From Clavelina lepadiformis (Eukaryota > Chordata > Ascidiacea > Aplousobranchia > Clavelinidae), in assembly GCF_947623445.1 (NCBI RefSeq), contig NC_135240.1, positions 11,656,001-11,720,000 on the forward strand: a stretch of 64,000 bases of DNA, in the 5' to 3' direction. Numbering within the stretch: position 1 is the first letter of the stretch; the number at the start of each line of letters is the position of its first letter. Below the pieces are notes generated by a model that did not search any database, had not been told where the DNA came from, and worked only from the letters and a program-made list of their open reading frames with translations. A program made the position numbers and the translations under genes. Of the stretch, positions 36,601 through 47,878 are shown in pieces.

Positions 36601-39600
36601 TAAGATAACAATAATGAGGCACATTTCAATATATGTCCTTTGTTTGCAAATCTACACCAGTGTTTCCCAAACTGTGATAGTCGAGTGGTACTCAGAGACC
36701 TTTATTATAAAGGACCATAACACATACAGTTGGTAGTGTAAAACTTAGTTTTCATACAAAAGTGATTGCGTGCTAAGTTTTATATTAACGACTACATGTG
36801 TTTTGGTTGATGTTATACAGTAGATATGTTCTAACTTTTAAGCAATGATTTTTGGAATATTTTCGACGAATAGGCACAACACAAAGATTGTTACTACAGT
36901 CACGATAAGTAACATTCTTTACAAAGAGAAAGTTTTGGCTTTCATTAACTTCTAATGGTTAAGCTTTTTAACTTCTAACTTAACTTTTTTTAACTTCTAA
37001 TGGTTAAGCTTTGACATCATAAAACATCCCATCTTTTCTGGTTCAGTGCCAAAATAAAACGAGAGGATGAGGAAAAATGATGTCACATTTTCATGCTGTG
37101 CATAAATACTTTTATTTGGGGTTACCCCTATTTAGATGTAGATACTCAACAGATTGGCTGATGACAACAAAACAGTTATCTTTATAAGTTCAAAAAGCGG
37201 ACCGACACTTTTTCTTTGTGGTACCAATCATTACTGTTGTGACAAGTAACTAAAATTCAATGAGACAATTTTTTTGTTTTTTAAAAAAATTGAAAAGAAC
37301 ACAATGAGAATTCCAAATTTTCTTTGAACAAATGACAAAATAAAAAAGTTTTAATATGCAATAATGTAAAACTTGTTGCTGCATACACTATATAGACACC
37401 TATAATTAATTATGAAAAACTCATATGACTGCTGGATAAAAATAGCTCGCATGGTGGATGGTTTAAAAAAGAGTTTATGTCATTCAATACAACAGTTTGT
37501 GGACAGAACCTAGTGGACCAATGTGAGTAGAACACTTTTTATGGTTCAAAACATATGTAAAAACTTGACAAAATAATGGTTATTATTAAAAAACTAACTT
37601 ACTGTGCCTAGTATAATTCAAAGAATAAGTAGTAGAACTAAGGAAAGGAGGAATCGTTTTAGTTGTAGGCGTTATGCTTAACTCATTATCAATAATGTGA
37701 GCTAATTATAGCATCCTAAAAAGTTATATAACGCGGGGAGAATTGAAATGACTTTGTCATACCAAGTTGTTGCAATAATAACAACAAGTACAGAAGTGCA
37801 GTATTGATATTTCATTAAAAACTAACATGTTTCTGTTCTAATGCTAGTCCTTCCTCAGAAGATAACATTACTAAGCGCACAATATAAAATATACAAATTA
37901 CAAAGTGAATAGTCTTCCACGGGCATTGTAATAAGCTTGTACCAAACGTGGCACAGTATGATATTCTGCAGTTCCTCATTTTCGTATTATCCTATTGAAT
38001 GTCGTCCAGTTTTTTTATCGTTGCATTCATACCTCGACCTCGAAACTTTACACTGAGTAAATCTCAAAAATTGTATCACTACTTACAAAAACCTGATTGG
38101 GTAAAATTTCTTAATCTTATTGTATGTTGCAACCTGCAATGCTGTCTAATTACAAGTTACAACTAGGACGCCAGTATACAAAGGTTGGGAAACACTGTTT
38201 TATAATATATGCACAGCACAAGCAATTAGCAGACCACAATGTATTCTTACCCGAATAGCAAGGGGACTGGTGGAATAATCTACTGGCTGACAAAATAAAT
38301 TATATTCAGCTAAATAGCTTGCAACAAGGAACTGTAAAACAAACAGATATATTTGTAAGCATTATGGAACCCTTAATCCTTAAACTTTAAAAGGCAAATA
38401 ACTTATTACTGAGTTAATGTCTATAACAATGTTCTCTTAACTGCGAAAGATTTTGCTAATTGCAAAAATTTCTTTGTACCCAAAGTTTTTAATGCCAGTG
38501 AAGTAACAATAAAACTTAACGTGCATTATTTCTTGAAACAAATTGAGTCAGTCAATTCTTAGTGAAAACTTAGCAATAACATTAGTTTTAGACACCAAAC
38601 TTTAAATACATATAAACCATGCTACATATCAAAATCATACCTCATAGAACATGTATGCTGACAAAAATACCAAAGCAGTATTGTAACATAGTAGAATTCC
38701 ACGAAGTCGAAACGCAGGCACATTTTGCATCATACGCTTAGCATTAATGCAGACAACCAGATATACCAGCAAAATACATAGTGGTGGCCATGGACTGTGA
38801 ACAAGGAACCATCCATCAGTTCTGGGATCTACACAAATAGGTTCAAGAATTGTTTAATGTGTTCAGATTGTCATATTTTACCGTGCTGGCTCTTTCCAAG
38901 AAATGCTTCAAATTACTTTTGCTGTCAGCTGTGTAGCCTAGCGGTAAAGTAGCAAACCAACGCTCAATAGGTTGTCAGTTTTGTGCCCACTGAAAGCACA
39001 CAGTTGTGCAATAGGGGAAGTGATTATTTAATGACTTCGAACCCAGGTCATGAAAATTTGAAAAGACGCCACTATTCTAAGGTCACGTTCCATAGGAGCC
39101 AACTCACTTCCAATACGACCCACAACTAACAGGTCACATCATCTTCAGGCCACTATTGCAACCCACGATGCAAAGACAGGCGTCACTAAATGAAGCCTGG
39201 GTCGAGATTACAGCAACCATGGCTCGTATGAATCGAAGCCTGGGTCGAGATTGGAAGGGATCATGGCTCGTATAAATTGAAGCCCGGGTCGAGATTACAG
39301 AGGTCATGGGTTCTATAGATTGAAGCCTGGGTCGAGATTGGAAGGGGTCATGGCTCGTATAAATTGAAGCCTGGGTCGAGATTACAGAGGTCAATCAGGT
39401 CATGGGTTCTATAGATTGAAGCCTGGGTCGAGATTGGAAGAGGTCATGGCTCGTATAAATTGAAGCCTGGGTCAGGACTACAGAGGTCATGGTTTCTATA
39501 GATTGAAGCCTGGGTCGAGATTGGAAGGGTCATGGCTCGTATAAATTGAAGCCTGGGTCGACATTACAGAGGTCATGGGTTCTATAGATTGAGGCCTGGG

Positions 39601-42600
39601 TCGAGATTGGAAGGGTCATGGGTTCTATAGATTGAAGCCTGGGTCGAGATTGGAAGGGTCATGGGTTCTATAGATTGAAGCCTGGGTCGATGTTACAGAG
39701 GTCATGGGTGCTGTAAAATGAAGCCTGCGTCGATATAAGGAAAAGGTGAATTCGAATAGAATTGAGATCTGGAGTCTGAAGTTAAATATGTTGAATAAGA
39801 AGGCAGGAGGGTTAGTCGAGCTCTTTTGCTGTTTTTTTTTAGGACTGGCAGACTGCGGACGCTGATTAATGTTAAAGAAATTACTATGTCAGTGTGTAGG
39901 CCTATTGAAATACTTTAAGCCATGGGTTTTGATTGCATTGAAAGTTAGGCTAGGCCTGTATGAGGCGAAATTTATTATTAGGCAATCTTAAACGAATATT
40001 ATAGGTTGTAGCCTATAGTAGGCTACCGGTACATAGGCCTACTGGTATGTGGTTCCAACGTCACATACTAACATAATGTTTCCAAATGATTTGGATAAAA
40101 TAGAATATGAGTAATAGATTTGCATTTTTGTGTGAATATAAATCAAATCTGCATATGGTAACTTTTATCAAATCCCTTGTCGAGCATCGTGTAATAACTT
40201 GTTATTTTGTTAAAAGGAAAAAATAAATCTGTTTTCTTTTATACTTTGTAATAGTGCAATGAAGTAAAGTTTATCGCAACAATTTAATCGTCTTACGATT
40301 AACCATACAATACAAAAACTCAGGATTTCCTACTTTTTTGCAAAATACAGGATTTAAACAAACCTGTTTGCAAAATTAAGAAAAATTATAATGATCTTTG
40401 CATACTAGTCGTATTTGCAGATTGGCACATCCCTCGTACTTTCTGCTTGCAATGGTACTGTTCAGCGTTTGTTATGTACATGTAATACTTTGTTTTGCTT
40501 TCCAAAGACACAATACTTTGTTACCTTTTGATGAAGCCATGATGGCTTACTTTCTGAAAGAAAAACGCATACCTACCCATGACATGTGCACGCTGAAATA
40601 TTCTGCTGATCTAATAATTTTTCTTCATGGTATAGGTTGTATGTAAACAGGCTAAGTGTAGGTATATCTCTTTATCTTTAAGTCATTGATGTGGCACTAG
40701 AAGCTCTATGTATTGAGGTATGCTTTGGTATTTTCATTTATATAATTGTTTATACTTCACATTAGGAAATATTCCCTTTCACAGCTTACAAATAAGGTAA
40801 AATTGAGCAAAAACAATATACTTTTAACTTGATTTTAGCAGCACAACTAACATGTTGTTTTTGACTTAGTGTAGTGAATGTGCTGTACTGTAAAACATAT
40901 ATCAGGTGTTCTATCTCCATACAGTTGTTATTGGTTTACTTCGGAATTGTATGTATTTCACGTTTGAATTCACATATGGTTTGAAAATTTCTTTCAAAGA
41001 ATGAGGATTGGAATACTGTTTCATCACAATATGGTACTTTATGGTTTCACAAAGGAAGATTTACCCGCAGAATAACGACTGGTTATGTTCAAGCCATAAT
41101 TTGCTCCTTTTTACTTTGACATGTTCTTTATGAAGTTTGTTTTTAGGTAACTGCACGTTTCATGAAACCAGTTGTAACTATGATAAATACTGGAGTACAC
41201 TGGGTGTTTTAGGTGAGATTCAAATTCAATGTATTTAGATTATTTGTAACACTAGCTATCTGCCTGACGACTATCACCATGCAGCTACCATTAGATTATT
41301 TGCAGGCAATTGATGTTGCTAACGCAGAGGTGTTCATTTATGATCCACTTGGGAGGGAAAAGATCATTGCTCCACTGATTACAACTAATTTCACGTAAGC
41401 TGAAGCTGTGATTAAAACATTGGCTTGTAATCTGTCATGGAATGGTACATGAAATTTGTCCAGTGATTGACAAAAAAGTTTTACTACCATTAAGAAATAC
41501 GCAGGTGGTATACCGTGGATATACAGGATTTTAATGTAGCCAACAGTGAGTCATTAAGGACCTTTGTGCTTTCACAAATAAATTTCAATGTTTGTAATAT
41601 TATTACAAGTATTTATACTGTACTGATATATTTCAATTGTAAATAGATTCTTCCAGAAATTTCATAACATGAAATTGCATCAACCGAATGCATATAACGA
41701 AGACACAAAAGTGGTGATATACAGCCACTATGTACAAAAAGATTCCCACAGTTGTGGGCCCCTCTCTATCATGGTAAGTGATCAATCATACAAAATTAAC
41801 CCTCTTACTCATATCTTGTTACAATTGACTATAAGTTATTGCAGTAAGTAATGAATATGCTTCCTGCTCAATGCTGTGTTTAGGATAGGGTTGCATAGGT
41901 TACTGCACTGCTTATCAGTCTTAACTTATGATATTCGGACTTAATTTACCTGCCTAATTAATGATCTGACTCTGTGGTTGCGTGCGGTTAGAATTCTCTA
42001 ACCTCTTACTAGCCGAAAGCTCTTACGATACTACAGATACAGTTTATCAGAAACGGTCCTTTATTGTAGGAACTGTACAGGTTCCGATTGTTATACAAGA
42101 TCACAAACTTAGTATTCACCATTTAAAACAAGTCTAACGAATTACAATTAACACGACTAACGTCATACGTTCGTACGATTCTGTATCTTTGTCTGGACGC
42201 TTACTCGCGTAGAAGTTCGAGTTTATAAAGCGGAGCGATGTGAGCGGAAGTATTCAACACAAAATACACGAACATTTCAGAATGCGCGAACGATAAAATC
42301 ACGCGTTGGGCAATGGGGATTATTTTCAGTTAAAACTCGGATGTTATGAAATCACCTGGTAACGTACTAAACGGCGCTTTCACATGAAGTTATTTAGAGA
42401 AAGTTTCCAAATATTAAGCGACAATTGCAGTTTCATCAATAAACAATATTTCAATAAATAACTGGCAAATACTTTCCCACGAATGATATAACGGTATTAA
42501 AAATGCCTCCCAGGCCACTACAGGGTATGTGAGTAATCTTTTCTTTAAATAAGTACCTTAGTACCCATTTATGTCTAAGTGCCAAAATGTTTTACAAATA

Positions 42601-45600
42601 CAGAAATGAATTATATAACATATTTATTTGATAATCACCTTAATGAAGATAAAATAAGTCACCATGAAAAGTGCATATGCTGTAGCCCAAGTCACAAGAT
42701 AGCATTTTTACACATTTCTCACTGCTATAGTTTTGATACAGTAATCGTTATTTCCAAACTAAAAGAGGCTTTGTAGGGCTTAGCCCCGTCCATGATTCCT
42801 TATCAATCGAGCTCTAGTTACTGAGCTAGCCTTTTTGCAAGTTCTAACATGTCACCTGATTTGTTTTTATAACAGGATCTAGTGTTTTAAATGCCTTGCC
42901 CAAGGACATTACTATACAATAATAGTGCCAGTAGGTATTGAACATGGGCAGCACTGTTGCTAGCACAGAGCTCTAACAATGCAGCCACTTGGTAGTTTGC
43001 CTTATAGGTATAATATTTGTTGTTCAATACAGTATGCAAGACAACAATTGCATAATAATTGTCAAAGAAGAGCATGGCTTTTATTAGTTGAGTGCTAATG
43101 TGCACCTTACAATTCAGAACAGATTTAGACTGTGGACATATGTGGGAGATTATACATTTTTGTGGATTATATGTGACAAAATATTGTAAACTTGAAATTG
43201 CCTATCCACTGAAAGCTACTTCTACGTTATGTTTATGTAGGCTGCCCAAAAATACATGAGAAATGAATTTTAAGAATTTAGAGAGACTTCCACAGATTGC
43301 AATGCAATACGCATTGCAATCGTAAATATGCTACTGAGACATTGTGGTAAGTCCATGCTAAATTTATTTGGGGTCCCATTAATTCAAAAACTTTAAATCT
43401 CATGAAAAATTATATTATTTCACTTCATGTATTGTTTTTAGATGAAGAGAACCTTGACGAATTTTGCGTTCTTTGTTCTGAAACAACATCACGGAGCACT
43501 GCATGGGTAAATCGTTTTCGTCTTAAATTGTTCGATGTAATGTCATAACATTAAGGCTTCTATTACAGCAATATAAAATTGTTTTGCTCATTTATCTTTC
43601 AGTATGCATGTGATCAATGCTGCCGATGGATCCATGAATCCTGCTTTGCTGAACCTGGAGAAAACCAACAGTTTCTTTGCAAACATTGCACAAATTAATT
43701 CATGTAATAAAATTGTTTCCAGTTCTTAACCTGTTTGTGGTACAAATATAAGTCAGGCAAGCATTCACTGTAAATGATTTATTAAATTGAAGCATATCAA
43801 GGAAGGTGTGGAAGAAAGTACTTTTAAATAATTTCTTCACTACAAAGACGTTCTTCTGTACATGTGTTTTCTTTAACTCATGCAGTCAGGAGACTTCCCA
43901 ATTGAACGTGGGTCACGTGAATGATTTCACAATCCTAGGAGTAACGTGAAATGGTCTGCATCAGAAATCCGAACATGCAGTAATAATGTACGGTCAAACC
44001 ACTCCATTTTTATGTCCTTCAATTGCTTACTAGGCAAATCACTATTTACCTGTAAAGTACAACTAAGACAATGTTGTAATTAACATGTGTGTACAATAAT
44101 TTTATCAAGTACTTGCATAATGTATTTGTGGTTTTGCATAACTCAACATTCCTGTGGAACTCAATTTAACTTTGTGTGTAATTTGTGGGGCTTAATTTCT
44201 GTAATATAGGTAATGTATGATAATTTACTGCACAACGCAAACTTAGTGATACAGAATTTAATTAAAAACATGATCTATTTCATTTCAAACCAGCCTTTTA
44301 GGCATGACCTCTTTATTGTCGATCAAACCTTTAGTAAAAAAAGCTGTGACCTTTCCAGTCGTACTAGGCTACATAGCCTAACCCATGACTTCTGTAATGT
44401 CGACCCAGGCTTCAATTTATACGAGCCATGACCCTTCCGATCTCGACCGAGGCTTCAATCTATAGAACCCATGACCTCTGTAATCTCGACCCAGGCTTCA
44501 ATTTATACGAGCCATGACCTCTTCCAATCTCGACCCAGGCTTCAATCTATAGAACCCATGACCTGATTGACCTCTGTAATCTCGACCCAGGCTTCAATCT
44601 ATAGAACCCATGACCTGATTGACCTCTGTAATCTCGACCCAGGCTTCAATTTATACGAGCCATGACCCCTTCCAATCTCGACCCAGGCTTCAATCTATAG
44701 AACCCATGACCTGATTGACCTCTGTAATGTCGACCCAGGCTTCAATTTATACGAGCCATGACCCTTCCGATCTCGACCCAGGCTTCAATCTATAGAACCC
44801 ATGACCTCTGTAATCTCGACCCAGGCTTCAATTTATACGAGCCATGATCTCTTCCAATCTCGACCCAGGCTTCAATCTATAGAACCCATGACCTGATTGA
44901 CCTCTGTAATCTCGACCCAGGCTTCAATCTATAGAACCCATGACCTGATTGACCTCTGTAATCTCGACCCAGGCTTCAATTTATACGAGCCATGACCCCT
45001 TCCAATCTCGACCCAGGCTTCAATCTATAGAACCCATGACCTCTGTAATCTCGACCCAGGCTTCAATTTATACGAGCCATGACCTCTTCCAATCTCGACC
45101 CAGGCTTCAATCTATAGAACCCATGACCTCTATAATCTTGACCCAGGCTCCATTTTATACGAGCCATGACCTCTGTAATCTCGACCCAGGCTTCTGAATT
45201 TCAAGCCTGGCTTGCAAGTCATAAATGGATCACTTCCCCGCCTCCAGTTGTGTTTAACTTGGCAAGACGCTTAACGGCATAACTTTAGGTAAGCATTAAG
45301 ATTGGCTTCAATCAGCTTCCTGCACAGGCGCCCACCTAATTCAAATCTTAACAGCATGTAAAAAAAACCTAGTAAAGGTACCTAAGTCGAAGGTTTAAAA
45401 CGTGCTCAAAAATCAAGGTAATAATCACTGGTAAAAACTAGCACGATCACTAAACCTGCACATTGGATGCAATTTTCACGAAAAACGTTATTTGTGTCAA
45501 ACGTTGTTGCGATGACATGTAGCTTTGTTTACACACTGAATGCGATGGCCACAGGTCAATGCACTCACAAGCCTGCCATTTACATGCTTCTTTTTTTGCG

Positions 45601-46217
45601 TCACCACATGTGATTCAAGGTAGCCTTGTGAATGGTGATTGACCTGAATACTGATACTGTACGAGGGTCACTCTAGGATGGAAATTGTAAAACAACGAAA
45701 TCTTTTAAATCTTTTGCCTTGTACACGTTTGTAAATTTTTCTTTGACTCCACTTTATTTTCTTGTTTCCCCAAATGCTTGCACTAACATGTTACAAACAA
45801 CTATTTCTGAGCATATCCGTCATCGTTAAATATTGCATGAGTTTGTGGATAACAGTAAAAATGCAACTGTGATCGGTTGCTAACAATGGCCGACAGATTA
45901 GTTAGCGCAATGCCGTATCACCCCACTTTTTTCCAGGTAACCAAAAGGGTACGACCAGACCGGTGTACAAGTAGGCTGGCATCTCTTGCTGAAAATGGCC
46001 AAACGCTCTAGTTTGGCATTAGGCTTGGCCAACAATGCATATCTAAACTTTCATCCAAAAACCAACCACGTAAACAAAACAGACAACTAGAGGACTAGTT
46101 ACTACTGCATAAAACGAAGTCTAAAATTGCATTTTTCACAAACTCACCTGCTCGATCTTTAATCGCATTATCGTAATATTCACTTAATGTTTTTAAAAGT
46201 GGCATGTTGCTTCCCAT
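33617..46217 (-). CDS. ELOVL4: ELOVL4-like very-long-chain fatty acid elongase
   Basis: An ER multi-pass condensing enzyme that adds two carbons to acyl-CoA using malonyl-CoA. Six coding exons (minus strand): 46217-46148, 38828-38641, 38331-38251, 36519-36348, 34103-33976, 33793-33617. All are GT-AG and in phase, giving 271 residues, normal for the family. Exon 1 gives a short N-terminus ending KDRA. Exon 2 begins [15 protein letters not shown]. Exon 3 has CQPVDYS. Exon 4 has the [11 protein letters not shown] box and the catalytic histidine box HVYHH, then WVAGGQ-type residues (KYVAGGQ). Exon 5 opens [12 protein letters not shown] and includes MYTYYALS and [11 protein letters not shown]. Exon 6 carries LNFYIQSY and a lysine-rich tail ([10 protein letters not shown]) that may act in ER retention. 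CQPVDYS and GGQ suit ELOVL4 best; ELOVL2/5 is the alternative. Intron 1 (7.3 kb) and intron 3 (1.7 kb) contain transposons. Confidence 0.92.
36658..38197. mobile_element. hAT-like element in ELOVL intron 3
   Basis: Ends read CAGTGTTTCCCAA (36658) and, complement at 38197, CAGTGTTTCCCAA, a typical hAT terminus. No matching 8-bp flanking duplication was found, so one flank has changed. No transposase frame is evident in the 1.5 kb. Confidence 0.65.
39198..39735. repeat. Left higher-order tandem array
   Basis: About a dozen units of about 45 bp, alternating between the ACAGAGG/CTATAGATT and GGAAGGG/GTATAAATT versions, with each unit beginning GAAGCCTGGGTCGA. Its inverted partner is at 44389-45195. 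Confidence 0.9.
40508..43698 (+). CDS. Ulp1-type cysteine protease with PHD-like finger, 3' portion
   Basis: Eight exons join without a break: 40508-40629, 40683-40717, 41147-41203, 41306-41394, 41647-41773, 43286-43346, 43442-43506, 43603-43698 (stop TAA 43696-43698; AATAAA near 43705). The catalytic set of the SUMO/Ulp1 (C48) fold is in order: His in NTGVHW at the end of exon 3, Asp in [10 protein letters not shown] in exon 4, Cys in [12 protein letters not shown] in exon 5. A Cys/His finger of PHD spacing follows: CVLC, then [12 protein letters not shown], then CKHC, at the very C-terminus. About 217 residues are visible; further 5' exons are likely left of 40508. The gene lies antisense in ELOVL intron 1 and between inverted repeat arms, so it is probably transposon-borne. 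Substrate and function are unknown. The exon 6 acceptor (gagag) is weak but the phase fits. Confidence 0.75.
42780..43010 (-). repeat. Possible tRNA-like SINE fragment
   Basis: On the minus strand GGCTAGCTCAGTAACTAGAGC resembles a tRNA A-box region. Nearby, CCTTGCCCAAGGACATTAC and a block with AACATGGGCAGCACTG resemble widely dispersed invertebrate repeats. No second copy was found in the window. Confidence 0.3.
44389..45195. repeat. Right higher-order tandem array (inverted)
   Basis: Units contain TCGACCCAGGCTTCAATYTA and alternate between CTATAGAACCCATGACCTCTG and TTATACGAGCCATGACC versions. Some units carry an extra GACCTGATT insert, which is also seen once in the left array (39392-39402 region). 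Confidence 0.9.
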
Positions 46218-47878
46218 GGACTAGACCAGATGAATGATGAAACAACAGAGTTTTTAGCAGAAACAATCCTACTGCAAGTTTACAGCAAAACAATTAATTA
46301 GGTGGTCATTCAGAGAGGTAAATGAAGACAAAATTTAATCTTTTCATTACTCCTGTGGGTTTGGTGGCCATGCCAACCTACCATCTTATAGAACAATTGC
46401 ATTATTGCTATCTTGCTTGGTTTAAGCCCTTGGGCTCAATTTTTCAATTTTTTCAATTTACAATTCAATCAATTTTTCCTGCTCGTTAACTGTTCATGAG
46501 CATGTGCTTTTATTGTGCTGTAACTACAACGGTTAGCATCAAAGCTTTTATTCCTCACAGATAATGGCTAAAAATAAACAATACCATACAATACAAAATA
46601 CTCCTCCACATGGAAACGGGATTCCGGTCCCTGGGATGAAGTTTCTTTTGTGCGGTTTTCTTTAAACATTCATTTGTTGTGCACTCAAGATATTCATTGT
46701 CACTTACATCAAACCATGTCACTTTGTAGATTTATTTCAGCAGTTAATATCAATGAATCAATCATTTTATTTTTCATCAAAAGCACGGTGGTATTGATAT
46801 ATCAAGCCAGTTGCTACTAGCATGCGCCAATGAAGAGGAAAAGGTGGCAAAGTCGAAAAGGCTTAAAACGTGCTCAAAAATCAAGGTAATAATCACTGGT
46901 AACAACTAGCACGGTCACTAAGTCCATATTTAGTTAATTTCTTTAAACATAAGTTGAAAAAGCGCATTTAAACAGATGAGCAGGTGGTGTGTCCAAGCAA
47001 CCGATGATTGAAAATCGCTTCAATGCTGTATATCAGTGGGGTAAATCCGTGTTTTCAATGTTAGGGAACATATCCTGTACATTTTATCAATAGTGTAGTT
47101 GTTTCGTTGTTTGTGATTTTGGTTTTAATTTCGTTAAAGTTAGTAACTACTTTGTGGGTTTAGTGGGCCATGCTAACCTAGCCTACCATCTCATAGCACA
47201 ACTCCATTATTGCCATCATGCATATTTTTAGCCCTCGGATTTTGCCAATTTTATTTTGCTATAGTTACAACGGTTAGCATTTAACTTTCGCTCTGCATAG
47301 TTAATGACGAAAGACAAATACAGTAATACGATACTCATAAAAAAAAAACGAAACCAAACGCTACTGGTCGCCCTTAACATCTTTGTCTTTCGACTACGGG
47401 GTTCCCCGTATGTAAACAATCCATGAATTGTTAGCTAGAAGCTCCTATCTCCCTAACTAAAACAATTGAAGCAAACGCAATCAAGCAACCTCAACTTAAA
47501 AAAGAATACATAAAATAAGTATCATTGAATAAAACTACCTTAATGTAGGATTGTTTTTGAGCAAAATACTTTCACTTTGACATTATAAAATTGTATGAAG
47601 GACATTTATGCATAAAAGCCCAATTACGCAACTTTATAAATTATGGAATAGTTAATAATTTACAAACTAAAACGATAAAATAGTTTAATATTAGATTCCT
47701 TAAGAAAAATTATTACACTAAAAAACCAGGAGGAAACTTTTACAATTACAGTATGTGAAAAAGTAACATTTCCTACTTTTGTTTGATACCCTGCGGGATA
47801 AATAAAAAATATTCTGAGACGGTTTCTACGTCACCAAATAATTTGCAAACCACGTTCTTTTCATAGAAGACCTCTGAG
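46218..47878. repeat. ELOVL / eL22 intergenic with diverged duplicated blocks
   Basis: The block at about 46340-46630 resembles about 47140-47420; shared strings include GTGGGTTT, ACAACGGTTAGCAT and a TGGCCATGC/GGGCCATGC core. A second block, AAAACGTGCTCAAAAATCAA plus the following 50 bp, occurs at about 45395-45465 and about 46860-46925. The region lies between the ELOVL start and the eL22 start, so both promoters fall in or beside it. Confidence 0.6.

Larger units (their letters stand above)
38935..45285. mobile_element. Large composite with inverted higher-order repeat arms (FB-F)
   Basis: The left arm (about 39198-39735) is a tandem array whose repeat contains GAAGCCTGGGTCGAGATT. Two alternating versions of about 45 bp exist: one continues ACAGAGGTCATGGGTTCTATAGATT, the other GGAAGGGGTCATGGCTCGTATAAATT, so the array is a dimeric higher-order repeat. 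The right arm (44389-45195) is the same array inverted. Outside the arrays the flanks (about 38935-39197 and 45196-45285) retain diverged inverted similarity, for example GGGGAAGTGAT on the left and the complement of ATCACTTCCCC on the right. Exact ends and target duplication could not be fixed. The interior carries a plus-strand Ulp1/PHD gene. The whole lies in ELOVL intron 1, opposite in strand. Confidence 0.7.

Noticed and set aside
38933..39060. tRNA gene or tRNA-derived SINE (A-box-like TAGCCTAGCGG, B-box-like TTCGAACCC)
   Set aside because: The boxes are about 100 bp apart and no cloverleaf forms. The region instead resembles, inverted, the sequence at 45196-45285, so it is treated as the outer flank of the composite element.
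44949..45197. Frames repeating [19 protein letters not shown] (also 39134-39394 minus)
   Set aside because: Translations of the higher-order repeat arms; the same peptide appears in both inverted arms. Not coding.
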